DNA from: Sphaerochaeta sp.
GTDB taxonomy: Bacteria > Spirochaetota > Spirochaetia > Sphaerochaetales > Sphaerochaetaceae
Reading direction: 5' to 3'
Assembly: GCA_003446545.1 (NCBI GenBank)
Contig: DMAO01000222.1
Span: 1-6,138 of the forward strand
DNA: 6,138 bases
Under the pieces are notes generated by a model. The model was not told the origin of the DNA and searched no databases. It saw nothing but the letters and a program-made list of their open reading frames with translations. Of the stretch, positions 1 through 5,924 are shown piece by piece; the stretch's first letter is position 1; each line of letters opens with the position of its first letter. A program made the position numbers and the translations under genes.

Positions 1-176
1 GGGGTAATCCCATGGTCAAAAGCACTGCAGAGAATATCTGTGGCTACAGAGTGGTCAGCCTCTGTTCCGAAGTTATGCCAAAGACCCAGGGAGAGCTCCG
101 GCAGCTTCAGGCCACTTGCTCCTGCATAACGATACTTCATCTCTTCATAACGGTCTGTATTTGGTTTGTAACTCAT
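1..176 (-). CDS. aldo/keto reductase, N-terminal part (YghZ/Gpr-like), cut by window edge
   Basis: Reading the minus strand from ATG at 176-174 gives 58 complete codons before the left edge. The protein begins MSYKPNTDRYEEMKYRYAGA and continues SGLKLPELSLGLWHNFG and AFDHGIT. This matches the N-terminus of the aldo/keto reductase subgroup typified by E. coli YghZ (L-glyceraldehyde 3-phosphate reductase), which has the pattern RYxxMxYRxxGxSGLxLPxLSLGLWHNFG followed by AFDxGIT. Members of this family are cytosolic NADPH-dependent reductases of aldehydes and ketones with a TIM barrel. The catalytic Asp/Tyr/Lys/His residues lie outside the window, so activity cannot be judged. In the family the residue after GIT is usually His; the visible bases CC rule that out and would fit Pro, but the codon is incomplete. 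The gene is divergent from the peptidase operon and has its own promoter in the 95-bp gap. The start is chosen because the N-terminal length agrees with the family and because a -10 hexamer lies just upstream. Confidence 0.85.
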   Translation of the reverse strand, partial: MSYKPNTDRYEEMKYRYAGASGLKLPELSLGLWHNFGTEADHSVATDILCSAFDHGIT

Positions 177-182
177 ACTATG

Positions 183-210
183 ACTATACACTACCTAGAA
201 GGTAGGTCAA
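183..210 (-). promoter_or_regulatory. sigma70-type promoter of the aldo/keto reductase gene
   Basis: On the minus strand TTGACC (210-205) is followed by a 16-nt spacer and TATAGT (188-183), a good match to the -35/-10 consensus. Only six bases (CATAGT) separate the -10 hexamer from the ATG at 176. Transcription would therefore start at or next to the start codon, and no SD sequence fits in between. This is a prediction from sequence only. Confidence 0.6.
191..205. promoter_or_regulatory. 15-bp inverted repeat inside the aldo/keto reductase promoter, candidate operator
   Basis: CTACC-TAGAA-GGTAG is a perfect dyad with 5-bp arms and a 5-bp centre. It occupies most of the spacer between the -35 and -10 of the minus-strand promoter, where a bound repressor would block polymerase. 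It lies about 55 bp upstream of the divergent promoter, so it could affect both. No regulator gene is next to it in the window. Arms this short occur by chance, so the operator role is an inference from placement. Confidence 0.35.
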
Positions 211-236
211 GGTGGGCAAAACGCCATTCTTCAAGG

Positions 237-265
237 TTTTCCAACTTCCTGTGATATGGTATAGT
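237..265 (+). promoter_or_regulatory. extended -10 promoter of the peptidase/reductase operon
   Basis: TGGTATAGT at 257-265 is an extended -10 element (TGn plus TATAGT). The region 17 nt upstream, TTTTCC at 237-242, is a poor -35, which fits dependence on the extended -10. The hexamer ends six bases (CTGGGC) before the ATG at 272, so the predicted transcript has essentially no 5' leader and no SD. Confidence 0.55.
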
Positions 266-271
266 CTGGGC

Positions 272-1354
272 ATGAACAAACCACTACAGACTTTTCTCGA
301 CCTGGTAAGGATAAACTCAGTATCTGGGGATGAAGAGCGTATCAGCCTCTTCTTGGAGACAAGACTACTCTCCCTTGGACTGTCCACCAAGTGGGACAAG
401 GTGGGGAACCTCTACGCCTACCTACCTGGAGAGGGAGAGACCATCCTCTTGAGTGCCCACATGGATACTGTCCCACTTGCCTGTGATGTCGAGCCTCTGG
501 TAGAAGGATCTCTGGTCCATACAGGGGGGAAAACAGCCCTGGGAGCCGATGACAAGGCAGCCATTGCTGCCATCCTCACAACCTTGGAGACCATACAAAG
601 TGAACACCTCCCCCACCCGAACCTGGTCATCCTCATCTCTGTCAGAGAGGAGTTGGGCCTGCAAGGCATAGCAGAATTGGATACAGCCTTGCTCGCTACA
701 GTCGATCATGGGTATGTATTTGATGCTGAAGGGCCTGTAGGGACCTTCATTACCGCAGCCCCCGGTTCCAGTAAGCTCGATGCAATATTCCTGGGTAAGG
801 GAGCCCATGCAGGCTTCTCCCCTGAGACAGGCATCAGTGCGATACAGATGGCCAGTGATGCCATCGCATCGATGCACCTATTGCGCATCGATGAGGAGAC
901 CACTGCGAATGTCGGCTCCTTCATCGCCCCTGGATCCAGAAATATTGTCTGTGACAAGGCAACCCTATCCCTTGAGGCAAGAAGCCTGGATCCTGTAAAA
1001 CTTCTGGCACAAATAGAGCACATGAAGGCATGCCTACAAGAGGCAGCAGAGAAACATGGGGGAAAAGTAATCATAGAGGAACAGCTACTCTATGAGGCTT
1101 ACAGGCTTGACACCTCTTTCCCTGTTTTTACCTGTTTGAAAAAGGCATGCGCAAATCTTGGCCTGTCCTACACAGAGAGGCCAACCCTAGGGGCCAGTGA
1201 TGCCAACGTCCTCAATGCCAAGGGAATTCCCACCGTCGCCTGTACCACTGGCTATGAAGCTCCCCACACGACGAACGAATCAATACGGTTGGACCAACTT
1301 ATGGCACTGACTTCACTGGTCCAAGAGTTGGCAACCAAGGAGGAAACAGTATGA
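272..1354 (+). CDS. M20-family metallopeptidase, peptidase T (tripeptidase)-like
   Basis: The product has 360 residues and is a cytosolic two-zinc aminopeptidase of the M20 family, most like the peptidase T group that removes N-terminal residues from tripeptides. Visible motifs are SAHMDTV (zinc ligand His63, Asp65), GADDKAA (bridging Asp93), SVREELG (general base Glu126, ligand Glu127), FDAEG (Asp151) and EAPHTTNE (ligand His332). GKGAHAG, with His179, marks the inserted dimerisation domain at about residues 165-270. All expected metal and catalytic residues are present. Length is slightly below E. coli PepT (about 408). An in-frame ATG at 212 would add 20 residues, but the operon's -10 lies at 260-265 and the M20 fold starts naturally at MNKPLQTFLDLVRINSVSGD, so 272 is preferred. 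The stop overlaps the next start (ATGA), so the two genes form an operon. Likely role: peptide scavenging. The exact substrate is not determined. Confidence 0.9.
   Translation: MNKPLQTFLDLVRINSVSGDEERISLFLETRLLSLGLSTKWDKVGNLYAYLPGEGETILLSAHMDTVPLACDVEPLVEGSLVHTGGKTALGADDKAAIAAILTTLETIQSEHLPHPNLVILISVREELGLQGIAELDTALLATVDHGYVFDAEGPVGTFITAAPGSSKLDAIFLGKGAHAGFSPETGISAIQMASDAIASMHLLRIDEETTANVGSFIAPGSRNIVCDKATLSLEARSLDPVKLLAQIEHMKACLQEAAEKHGGKVIIEEQLLYEAYRLDTSFPVFTCLKKACANLGLSYTERPTLGASDANVLNAKGIPTVACTTGYEAPHTTNESIRLDQLMALTSLVQELATKEETV
1337..1343 (+). promoter_or_regulatory. strong Shine-Dalgarno sequence for the second operon gene
   Basis: AAGGAGG lies inside the last codons of the peptidase gene, seven bases before the ATG at 1351. 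With the 4-bp ATGA stop/start overlap it indicates translational coupling. It also shows that this organism uses SD-directed initiation inside operons, in contrast to the SD-less first genes in the window. Confidence 0.8.
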
Positions 1355-2289
1355 AACATATAACTATCATAGGAAGTGGCGCGTTAGGGGCCATGTATGG
1401 CCTTAGGCTACACCAATTGTTAGGCAAAGAGAACGTCGTATTCCTCGCTGATGAGCAACGTAGGAAAAGGTATGCAGAAGAACCTCTCTTGCTCAATGGA
1501 GAGAGCTTTGCTTTTACCTATGTCGATCCAAAGGATGCAAAGATCAGTGATCTGGTTATCATCGCAACCAAGAACCTGCAACTCGAAGAGGCGGTCACTC
1601 AGATAGAGCATGCTGTTGGTGAGCATACAACCATCCTCTCACTCCTCAATGGAATAGATAGCGAAGAGAAGCTGAGTCAGGCCTATGGCGAGGAACATGT
1701 GCTCTACGGCTTTGCCGTAGGGCTCAACTCCACCCATGTAGGGAATAGGATCGATTTCAGCAAGGAAGGGCGTATTGTATTTGGGGAGAAGGACAACAGC
1801 AGGAGCCAACGCATAGAGGCCATCTGTTCCCTATTCCAACGTGCACACATTGACTATATGGTACCAGAGGATATACGTCTGGAACTTTGGAAGAAGTTCA
1901 TGCTCAACACAGCTTTCAATACCATCAGCGCCTTGTGCAGGGCCACGTACGGAGACCTCAAGCAAGAAAGTGTACAAACCCTTGCATGGAAGGCAAGCAA
2001 AGAGGTGCAGGCTGTAGGACAGAGGGAGGGGGTATGCCTTACCGATGCCATGATCGAGCAGAACTACCAGGTAGTGACCTCTTTGGGCTTTGAAGGGAAA
2101 ACCTCCATGTGTCAGGACATGGAGGCCGGAAGAAGGACTGAGAACAATTGGTTTTGTTCTGCCGTAGTTCGGCTAGGGAAAAAATATGCCATCCCAACGC
2201 CTACCTGTGAGATCCTTTCTTTGTTGGTAGAGGCGTCAGAAGGGGTGCAGATCAGGCTGAAAGCAACTCGTGAGCAGCAATCTTCTTAG
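1351..2289 (+). CDS. ketopantoate reductase family protein (ApbA/PanE-like 2-dehydropantoate 2-reductase)
   Basis: The product has 312 residues. The N-terminus MKHITIIGSGALGAMYG carries the Rossmann nucleotide-binding motif GxGxxG (Gly8, Gly10, Gly13). ELWKKFMLNTAFNTISAL at 178-195 contains the expected catalytic Lys (Lys182) and Asn186. SMCQDMEAGRRTENNW at 252-267 matches the family's C-terminal signature, with Glu264 at the substrate-binding position, followed by LGKKYAIPTPTCEIL. In PanE these parts carry out NADPH-dependent reduction of 2-dehydropantoate to pantoate in coenzyme A synthesis. Many paralogues in the family have other or unknown 2-oxoacid substrates, and no other pantothenate gene is present, so I give the family and no symbol. 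It is co-transcribed with the upstream peptidase. Its 3' end overlaps the convergent RNase D gene by 38 bp. Length and motifs look intact. Confidence 0.88.
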   Translation: MKHITIIGSGALGAMYGLRLHQLLGKENVVFLADEQRRKRYAEEPLLLNGESFAFTYVDPKDAKISDLVIIATKNLQLEEAVTQIEHAVGEHTTILSLLNGIDSEEKLSQAYGEEHVLYGFAVGLNSTHVGNRIDFSKEGRIVFGEKDNSRSQRIEAICSLFQRAHIDYMVPEDIRLELWKKFMLNTAFNTISALCRATYGDLKQESVQTLAWKASKEVQAVGQREGVCLTDAMIEQNYQVVTSLGFEGKTSMCQDMEAGRRTENNWFCSAVVRLGKKYAIPTPTCEILSLLVEASEGVQIRLKATREQQSS

Positions 2290-3139
2290 CCTCGAGTAAC
2301 AGCCCTACCAGTTCATCCACCCAATCTTCTGGGCACTTGGTGCAGTATATATGGAAGTCGTTGGCTGTTTTTGGGATAGCTTTTGTCATCTCCAGCAACC
2401 TATGCTTCTCAAGGATCCTGACCGCAGGCACATTATATTTCCTTGCCATGGTATCCCTCGCTAGGAAAAAATGCTTGAGATAGGTCTTCTCTTCCTTGTT
2501 CATAAACTTCCAGGAGGCGAACTTGATCCAGCCAGGTTTGTCAGGCCCCTTGGGCTTGGCTACTGTGAGCATGGTCTTTCCAACCTGCTCTGTCAGATTC
2601 TTTTCCTCCACAAGAGTGGTTAGGATTCTCTTCAAAGCAAAAAGATGGGCAACATCACCTAGTGCGTACTGCACCTGTTCCTCTTTCAAAGGCCTTTTCA
2701 GCCAGTTGGTCATTTGGTTCTTCTTCTTGCTCTTGGTGCTCTTTTCCTCTTGTACGCCAAGATGGAGTTCAATCAACCCTGTGAGGTTGCCTGTATAGCC
2801 CAGGGCAAGGGCCTGTACCCTGATGTCAAACGCATTGGCAAGGGCGATGCCATAGGCCTTGCGCACAAGGGCTGAATCACTTGCACAATCGAACATGACC
2901 TTCTCCAGGTCAGGGTCTTCAAGAAAGGCTTTCAAGGCCACTTCGCTTACCTTAAAGGGATCGATGAGAAAAAAAGCCTGTCCATCATAAATCTGTATCA
3001 GACAGAGGTGTTCCCCATAGATATGCAGGTTGAACTCCCCTTCAAAATCCATGGCGATAGAGAGAATTTCTCTTTGTTTCCAGCTTTTAACTACTGCTGT
3101 AAGCTTAGAATCTGAATCAATGGTGCTATATGTATACAT
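2252..3139 (-). CDS. RNase D-like 3'-5' exoribonuclease (DEDDy) with one HRDC-like domain
   Basis: The product has 295 residues. The DEDDy exonuclease core occupies about residues 20-180. AMDFEGEF gives the DxE pair Asp31/Glu33, FDCASDSALV gives Asp88, and RPLKEEQVQYALGDVAHL gives Tyr158 and Asp162 (YxxxD). All five two-metal catalytic residues are present. Residues about 215-260 (LARDTMARKYNVPAVRILEKHRLLEM, then IPKT) resemble an HRDC nucleic-acid-binding domain. The protein is shorter than E. coli RNase D (about 375 residues), consistent with one HRDC copy instead of two. A lysine-rich insert at 133-140 is unusual. Expected role: 3' trimming of tRNA precursors and other stable RNAs in the cytosol. 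A related DEDDy nuclease with a different substrate cannot be excluded. The ATG at 3139 is preceded by an extended -10 and no SD. The broken permease gene lies upstream on the same strand. The stop lies inside the end of the convergent reductase gene. Confidence 0.85.
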   Translation of the reverse strand: MYTYSTIDSDSKLTAVVKSWKQREILSIAMDFEGEFNLHIYGEHLCLIQIYDGQAFFLIDPFKVSEVALKAFLEDPDLEKVMFDCASDSALVRKAYGIALANAFDIRVQALALGYTGNLTGLIELHLGVQEEKSTKSKKKNQMTNWLKRPLKEEQVQYALGDVAHLFALKRILTTLVEEKNLTEQVGKTMLTVAKPKGPDKPGWIKFASWKFMNKEEKTYLKHFFLARDTMARKYNVPAVRILEKHRLLEMTKAIPKTANDFHIYCTKCPEDWVDELVGLLLEAKKIAAHELLSA

Positions 3140-3146
3140 ATGAGCT

Positions 3147-3175
3147 AGTATATCAGATTCACAGTAATGTGAACA
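3147..3175 (-). promoter_or_regulatory. extended -10 promoter of the RNase D-like gene
   Basis: On the minus strand TGATATACT (3155-3147) is an extended -10 element. A weak -35, TGTTCA (3175-3170), lies 17 nt upstream. Seven bases (AGCTCAT) separate the hexamer from the ATG at 3139, so the transcript is predicted to begin at or within a base or two of the start codon. Confidence 0.55.
3158..3173. promoter_or_regulatory. 16-bp inverted repeat over the RNase D promoter, candidate operator
   Basis: TTCACA-GTAA-TGTGAA is a perfect dyad with 6-bp arms and a 4-bp centre. It covers the -35/spacer region of the minus-strand promoter. The half-site order is the reverse of the CRP site (TGTGA-N6-TCACA), so I do not assign it to CRP/FNR. 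A regulatory role is inferred from position only. Confidence 0.35.
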
Positions 3176-3177
3176 CC

Positions 3178-3203
3178 GAAGGCTTCCTCTCAGGGAAGGC
3201 TTC
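3178..3203. repeat. stem-loop in the permease-RNase D gap
   Basis: GAAGGCTTCC (3178-3187) and GGAAGGCTTC (3194-3203) pair over 10 positions with one central mismatch and a 6-nt loop. On neither strand is it followed directly by a T tract (the plus strand continues TGGAAAAAAA), so it is not a standard intrinsic terminator. Function unknown. Confidence 0.4.
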
Positions 3204-3206
3204 TGG

Positions 3207-3242
3207 AAAAAAACCTAGGGGGGGGAATACTACAAGACTAGG
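3207..3242 (-). terminator. weak candidate terminator of the permease gene
   Basis: On the minus strand, one base after the permease stop codon (3246-3244), CCTAG (3242-3238) can pair with CTAGG (3218-3214), which is followed immediately by seven T (3213-3207). The stem is only 5 bp with a long loop that includes a run of C. The position and T tract suit a terminator, but the stem is weak. Confidence 0.3.
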
Positions 3243-3243
3243 A

Positions 3244-3786
3244 TCAGTTGCTTCCAGATTCCTTAGGTAGGACAAGGTTGAGGAATATACCTACAAGAGT
3301 AGCAAGGGCAACCCCACCAAGGTAAAATTCCATCTGTTGGCCCATGCCAAAGTTTAGCAATCCCCCACCAATGCCGATCACTAGGATCACACTGCTGATG
3401 GTAAGGTTTCTCAATATTTAACGCGAAATTTCGCGTTAAATATTGATGAAAGCCACTAGTGTGTAGAAAATACCAGAAACAAAGGCTCCGCCCATGGCAT
3501 AGGCCATCCCATAGGAGGAAGATATTGCTATAATCGCTGGGATAAAGGCAAAGGATGATCCTAAGAAGGCAGGAACCCTGGCCTTGGTGATGACAATGTA
3601 GATCAGCGTCCCTGTTCCTGCAGTGAACAAGGCTGTACTGGGGCTCAACCCAGTAAGGATCGGAACGAGGATGGTTGCTTCGAACATCGCAAAGACATGC
3701 TGGATGCTCAGCGAGAATGCAGGTAGAGGGGGCAGAGGATGATGACTTTCTAGGAAGTCTCTCAATCCTACCGAAAAACCAGACAT
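3244..3786 (-). pseudogene. NCS2-family uracil/xanthine permease, internally deleted and interrupted by a palindrome
   Basis: The minus-strand frame from ATG at 3786 encodes 116 residues ending TLVAFINI and then TAA. They include LSIQHVFAMFEATILVPILTG-like and VPAFLGSSFAF-like sequence typical of the N-terminal membrane helices of the NCS2 (UraA/XanP) nucleobase:cation symporters. After a 36-bp palindrome the same frame resumes with RNLTISSVILVIGIGGGL and ends GIFLNLVLPKESGSN, the typical C-terminus of the family. The whole span is 181 codons against roughly 430 for the family. About 250 central residues are missing, including the substrate-binding helices. Two in-frame TAA codons lie in the palindrome. 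Residue 36 is Glu where the family usually has Gly (MFGATxLVP). The ends are otherwise free of frameshifts, so the damage looks recent. A functional product is very unlikely. The substrate of the ancestral protein, uracil or xanthine, cannot be told. Confidence 0.85.
3411..3446. repeat. perfect 36-bp palindrome at the permease deletion junction
   Basis: The left arm TCAATATTTAACGCGAAA (3411-3428) is followed without spacer by its exact reverse complement (3429-3446). If one base (T3447) is left unpaired, TTTC (3407-3410) pairs with GAAA (3448-3451), making 22-bp arms. Each arm contains TTAA, placing two TAA stops in the permease frame. It sits exactly between the surviving N- and C-terminal parts of the gene. 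I do not recognise the arm as a known transposon end, and no flanking target duplication is seen. Confidence 0.95.
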
Positions 3787-4034
3787 TTGGGGAAGTGGAA
3801 AATCATATATTTATGGGAAACATCTGCATTACCACCACCAAAGTGCAACGTTAGGGCATTCCATTGCAACAGAATACGTCATCAGTGTTAGAACAGGGGG
3901 TGTAAGGCATCAAAAACCATCAGAAATGGGGCACACAGCAGCACCGTTATCGCGAAAGCAACCAACAAAGGTGGCCAATACCCAAACGGAAGGGAAAAGA
4001 GCCTACGGTATGTTTTACACGTATACGATTCTGT

Positions 4035-4065
4035 TCAATTTCGAAAAATACCATGAGGGTACAAT
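4035..4065 (+). promoter_or_regulatory. tentative recQ promoter
   Basis: TACAAT (4060-4065) is a good -10 hexamer. The best -35-like sequence upstream, TTCAAT (4035-4040), is 19 nt away, longer than optimal. It would give a leader of about 60 nt before the recQ ATG at 4135, unlike the other genes in the window. The assignment is uncertain. Confidence 0.25.
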
Positions 4066-4105
4066 CATTTTCTGCTCTTCCTGTTGCCATTTTTCCTTCA
4101 GCTGT

Positions 4106-4117
4106 GGTATCCATACC
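4106..4117. promoter_or_regulatory. 12-bp dyad just upstream of recQ, possible operator
   Basis: GGTAT-CC-ATACC is a perfect inverted repeat ending 17 bp before the recQ ATG. Directly after it comes GGAAAGGG (4118-4125), the only purine-rich stretch that might act as a weak ribosome binding site, followed by a 9-nt gap to the ATG. Whether it is an operator (for example for a damage-response repressor) cannot be told from one site. Confidence 0.25.
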
Positions 4118-4134
4118 GGAAAGGGTTTGTAAAG

Positions 4135-5916
4135 ATGAATAATCATGCAAAGAAATTGCTTAAACAAGTATTTGGGTTCGATACCTTCAAAGACGACCAG
4201 GAACGTATCATTGGTGCAATTCTTTCTGGAATGGACGTGTTTGCCACCATGCCGACAGGTGGAGGCAAGAGCCTTTGCTATCAGATTCCAGCCTTACTGT
4301 TTAAGGGCCTGACTGTGGTTGTCAGTCCCTTGATCGCTCTCATGAAGGACCAGGTGGACGAAGCCCTAGCGAAAGGGATCCCCGCGGCCTTTCTCAACAG
4401 CACCCTTACCTCAGAAGAGGTCGCAGGTATCACTAGGCAGTTGTCTTGTGATGCACTGCAGCTGCTCTATATCTCCCCTGAACGATTGGCCTTAGATGGG
4501 TATCTTTCCTATCTGAAGACGCAGCATGTCTCTCTCTTTGCCATCGATGAAGCCCATTGCCTCTCTGAATGGGGCCATGACTTCCGTCCGGACTACCTCG
4601 TTCTTTCCAACCTCAGGGAGCGTTTTCCTGGCATTCCTATCGCTGCCTTCACTGCAACGGCGACCCAACGGGTGCAAGATGACATACTGTCTATCCTTCA
4701 TCTGCAGGATCCGTTCATTGTCAGAGCTTCATTCAACAGAAAGGAACTGCAGTATGGCGTCTTCAAAAAGCATAACGTTCTTCAACAGATCCTTTCAGTA
4801 GTAAAGCACCATGGGACTGAAGAGGGCATCGTCTACCGCCTGAGCCGAAAGGATGTGGAACGGACTGCAGCCTTTTTGCAGGATCAGGGCATCAAAGCCT
4901 TGAGCTATCATGCCGGCCTTCCCAACGAGGTGCGTGCAAAAAATCAGGAGGCCTTTGACCGTGATGAGGTGCAGGTCATGGTAGCCACCACAGCCTTCGG
5001 CATGGGAATCGATAAAAGCAACATTCGATTCGTCATCCATGGAGATCTTCCAAAAAGCATGGAGGAATACTACCAGGAAACAGGCAGAGCCGGTCGGGAC
5101 GGCCTGCCTTCCCGATGCATCCTTTTCTTCGGTTCCGGTGATATTTTCAGGCAGCAGTATTTCCTTACCCAGATGGAAGATTTACAAGAACAGAACAAGG
5201 CCAAGGAGAATCTCAATACCCTCATTCGGTTTGTTACGGTACATGAATGTCGGCGCAAACAGATTCTTTCTTATTTCGGAGAGACGTATGAGAGTCCCTG
5301 CAACAATTGTGATGTGTGCAACAATACCACCAGGAAATTGGAAGCTACCGAAGATGCCAGAAAATATCTTTCTGCAATCGTGCGTACCCGTGAGAGGTTC
5401 GGTTCTCGCTATATCATAGACATAGTGAGGGGCGCTGATACCGAACGTATTCGCACCAATGGCCATCAGCATCTCAAGACGTATGGAGTGGGGAAAGAGA
5501 AGAGCCTTGTTTGGTGGAGCAGTATCAGCGATGAGCTCATAGCCCAGCAAATGGTCTATAAGGATAGTGAGCGCTATAATGTGCTCTGCCTTACTCCGGC
5601 AGGACGGGAGTTGCTACTGGGGAAAACTTCTTTCTTTGTCAGTGAGATTACGGCTTACAAGGAAACAAAGCTTGTAGATATGGAGAATATCAACGGGGCC
5701 TTATTGGAACGCCTCAAAAAGGTGCGCCTTTCAGTGGCACAGAGCATCAACAAACCTGCTTACATTGTATTCTCTGACAAGACGCTTAGGGAAATGGCAG
5801 CCCATAAACCTAAAAATGAACAAGCTTTCTTGGAAATCTCAGGAGTCGGGGAGAAGAAGCTTGAAGCCTTTGGTTCGGCTTTTCTAGAGGCGATACAAGC
5901 GTATGAAGGGCAGTAG
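4135..5916 (+). CDS. recQ: ATP-dependent DNA helicase RecQ
   Basis: The product has 593 residues, close to E. coli RecQ (609), with the full bacterial architecture. Motif 0 is at 14-25 (FGFDTFKDDQER). Walker A is TGGGKS at 41-46. DEAH is at 138-141, with the aromatic-rich loop HCLSEWGHDFRP. Motif III is TATAT. Motif V is VATTAFGMGIDK. Motif VI is QETGRAGRDG at 314-323. The zinc site uses Cys372, Cys389, Cys392 and Cys395. A winged-helix RQC region follows at about 403-505 and an HRDC domain at about 517-593. RecQ is a 3'-5' superfamily-2 helicase that unwinds recombination intermediates and stalled forks in the RecF pathway. Motif IV reads GIVYRLSRKDVE, with Arg235 where Cys is common. An in-frame ATG at 4084 would add 17 residues (MPFFLQLWYPYRKGFVK) that do not belong to the fold, so 4135 is chosen. 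No terminator is evident after the TAG. Confidence 0.97.
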   Translation: MNNHAKKLLKQVFGFDTFKDDQERIIGAILSGMDVFATMPTGGGKSLCYQIPALLFKGLTVVVSPLIALMKDQVDEALAKGIPAAFLNSTLTSEEVAGITRQLSCDALQLLYISPERLALDGYLSYLKTQHVSLFAIDEAHCLSEWGHDFRPDYLVLSNLRERFPGIPIAAFTATATQRVQDDILSILHLQDPFIVRASFNRKELQYGVFKKHNVLQQILSVVKHHGTEEGIVYRLSRKDVERTAAFLQDQGIKALSYHAGLPNEVRAKNQEAFDRDEVQVMVATTAFGMGIDKSNIRFVIHGDLPKSMEEYYQETGRAGRDGLPSRCILFFGSGDIFRQQYFLTQMEDLQEQNKAKENLNTLIRFVTVHECRRKQILSYFGETYESPCNNCDVCNNTTRKLEATEDARKYLSAIVRTRERFGSRYIIDIVRGADTERIRTNGHQHLKTYGVGKEKSLVWWSSISDELIAQQMVYKDSERYNVLCLTPAGRELLLGKTSFFVSEITAYKETKLVDMENINGALLERLKKVRLSVAQSINKPAYIVFSDKTLREMAAHKPKNEQAFLEISGVGEKKLEAFGSAFLEAIQAYEGQ

Positions 5917-5924
5917 GGAGCCTG

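Larger units (their letters stand above)
3787..4134. other. 348-bp gap without a recognisable gene
   Basis: This gap separates the divergent permease remnant and recQ, so it should hold both promoters. I find no frame with recognisable protein similarity, no tRNA and no CRISPR repeat. On the permease side there is no clear purine riboswitch. A possible permease -10, TATGAT, lies on the minus strand at 3807-3802, 15 nt before its ATG, with no convincing -35 or SD. The recQ side holds a possible -10 and a small dyad, listed separately. Confidence 0.6.

Noticed and set aside
212..271. Upstream in-frame ATG that would extend the M20 peptidase by 20 residues
   Set aside because: It has no SD, lies upstream of the best -10 (260-265), and the added residues are not part of the M20 fold.
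422..1074. Long open frames on the minus strand and in another plus frame across the peptidase gene
   Set aside because: They are antisense or shifted copies of a well-supported gene and their translations show no family features.
3178..3203. Stem-loop as a Rho-independent terminator
   Set aside because: There is no T tract directly after the hairpin on either strand and the stem has a central mismatch.
3787..3990. Purine-type riboswitch upstream of the nucleobase permease remnant
   Set aside because: I looked on the minus strand for the conserved junction and paired loops of the guanine riboswitch and did not see them. Rarer xanthine-related classes were not evaluated in detail, so this is not a full exclusion.
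4084..4134. Upstream in-frame ATG that would extend RecQ by 17 residues
   Set aside because: The extension overlaps the dyad and possible SD and resembles no RecQ N-terminus; the ATG at 4135 begins the protein at the normal place.
3926..4150. Open frames of about 68 codons on both strands between the permease remnant and recQ
   Set aside because: They overlap each other on opposite strands, have no SD and no recognisable motifs, and are of chance length.
2252..5916. RNase D, RecQ and the palindrome as parts of one linked defence or repair system
   Set aside because: The two HRDC proteins are housekeeping enzymes on opposite strands with separate promoters, and the palindrome lies inside a transporter gene. 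Nothing in the sequence links them functionally.
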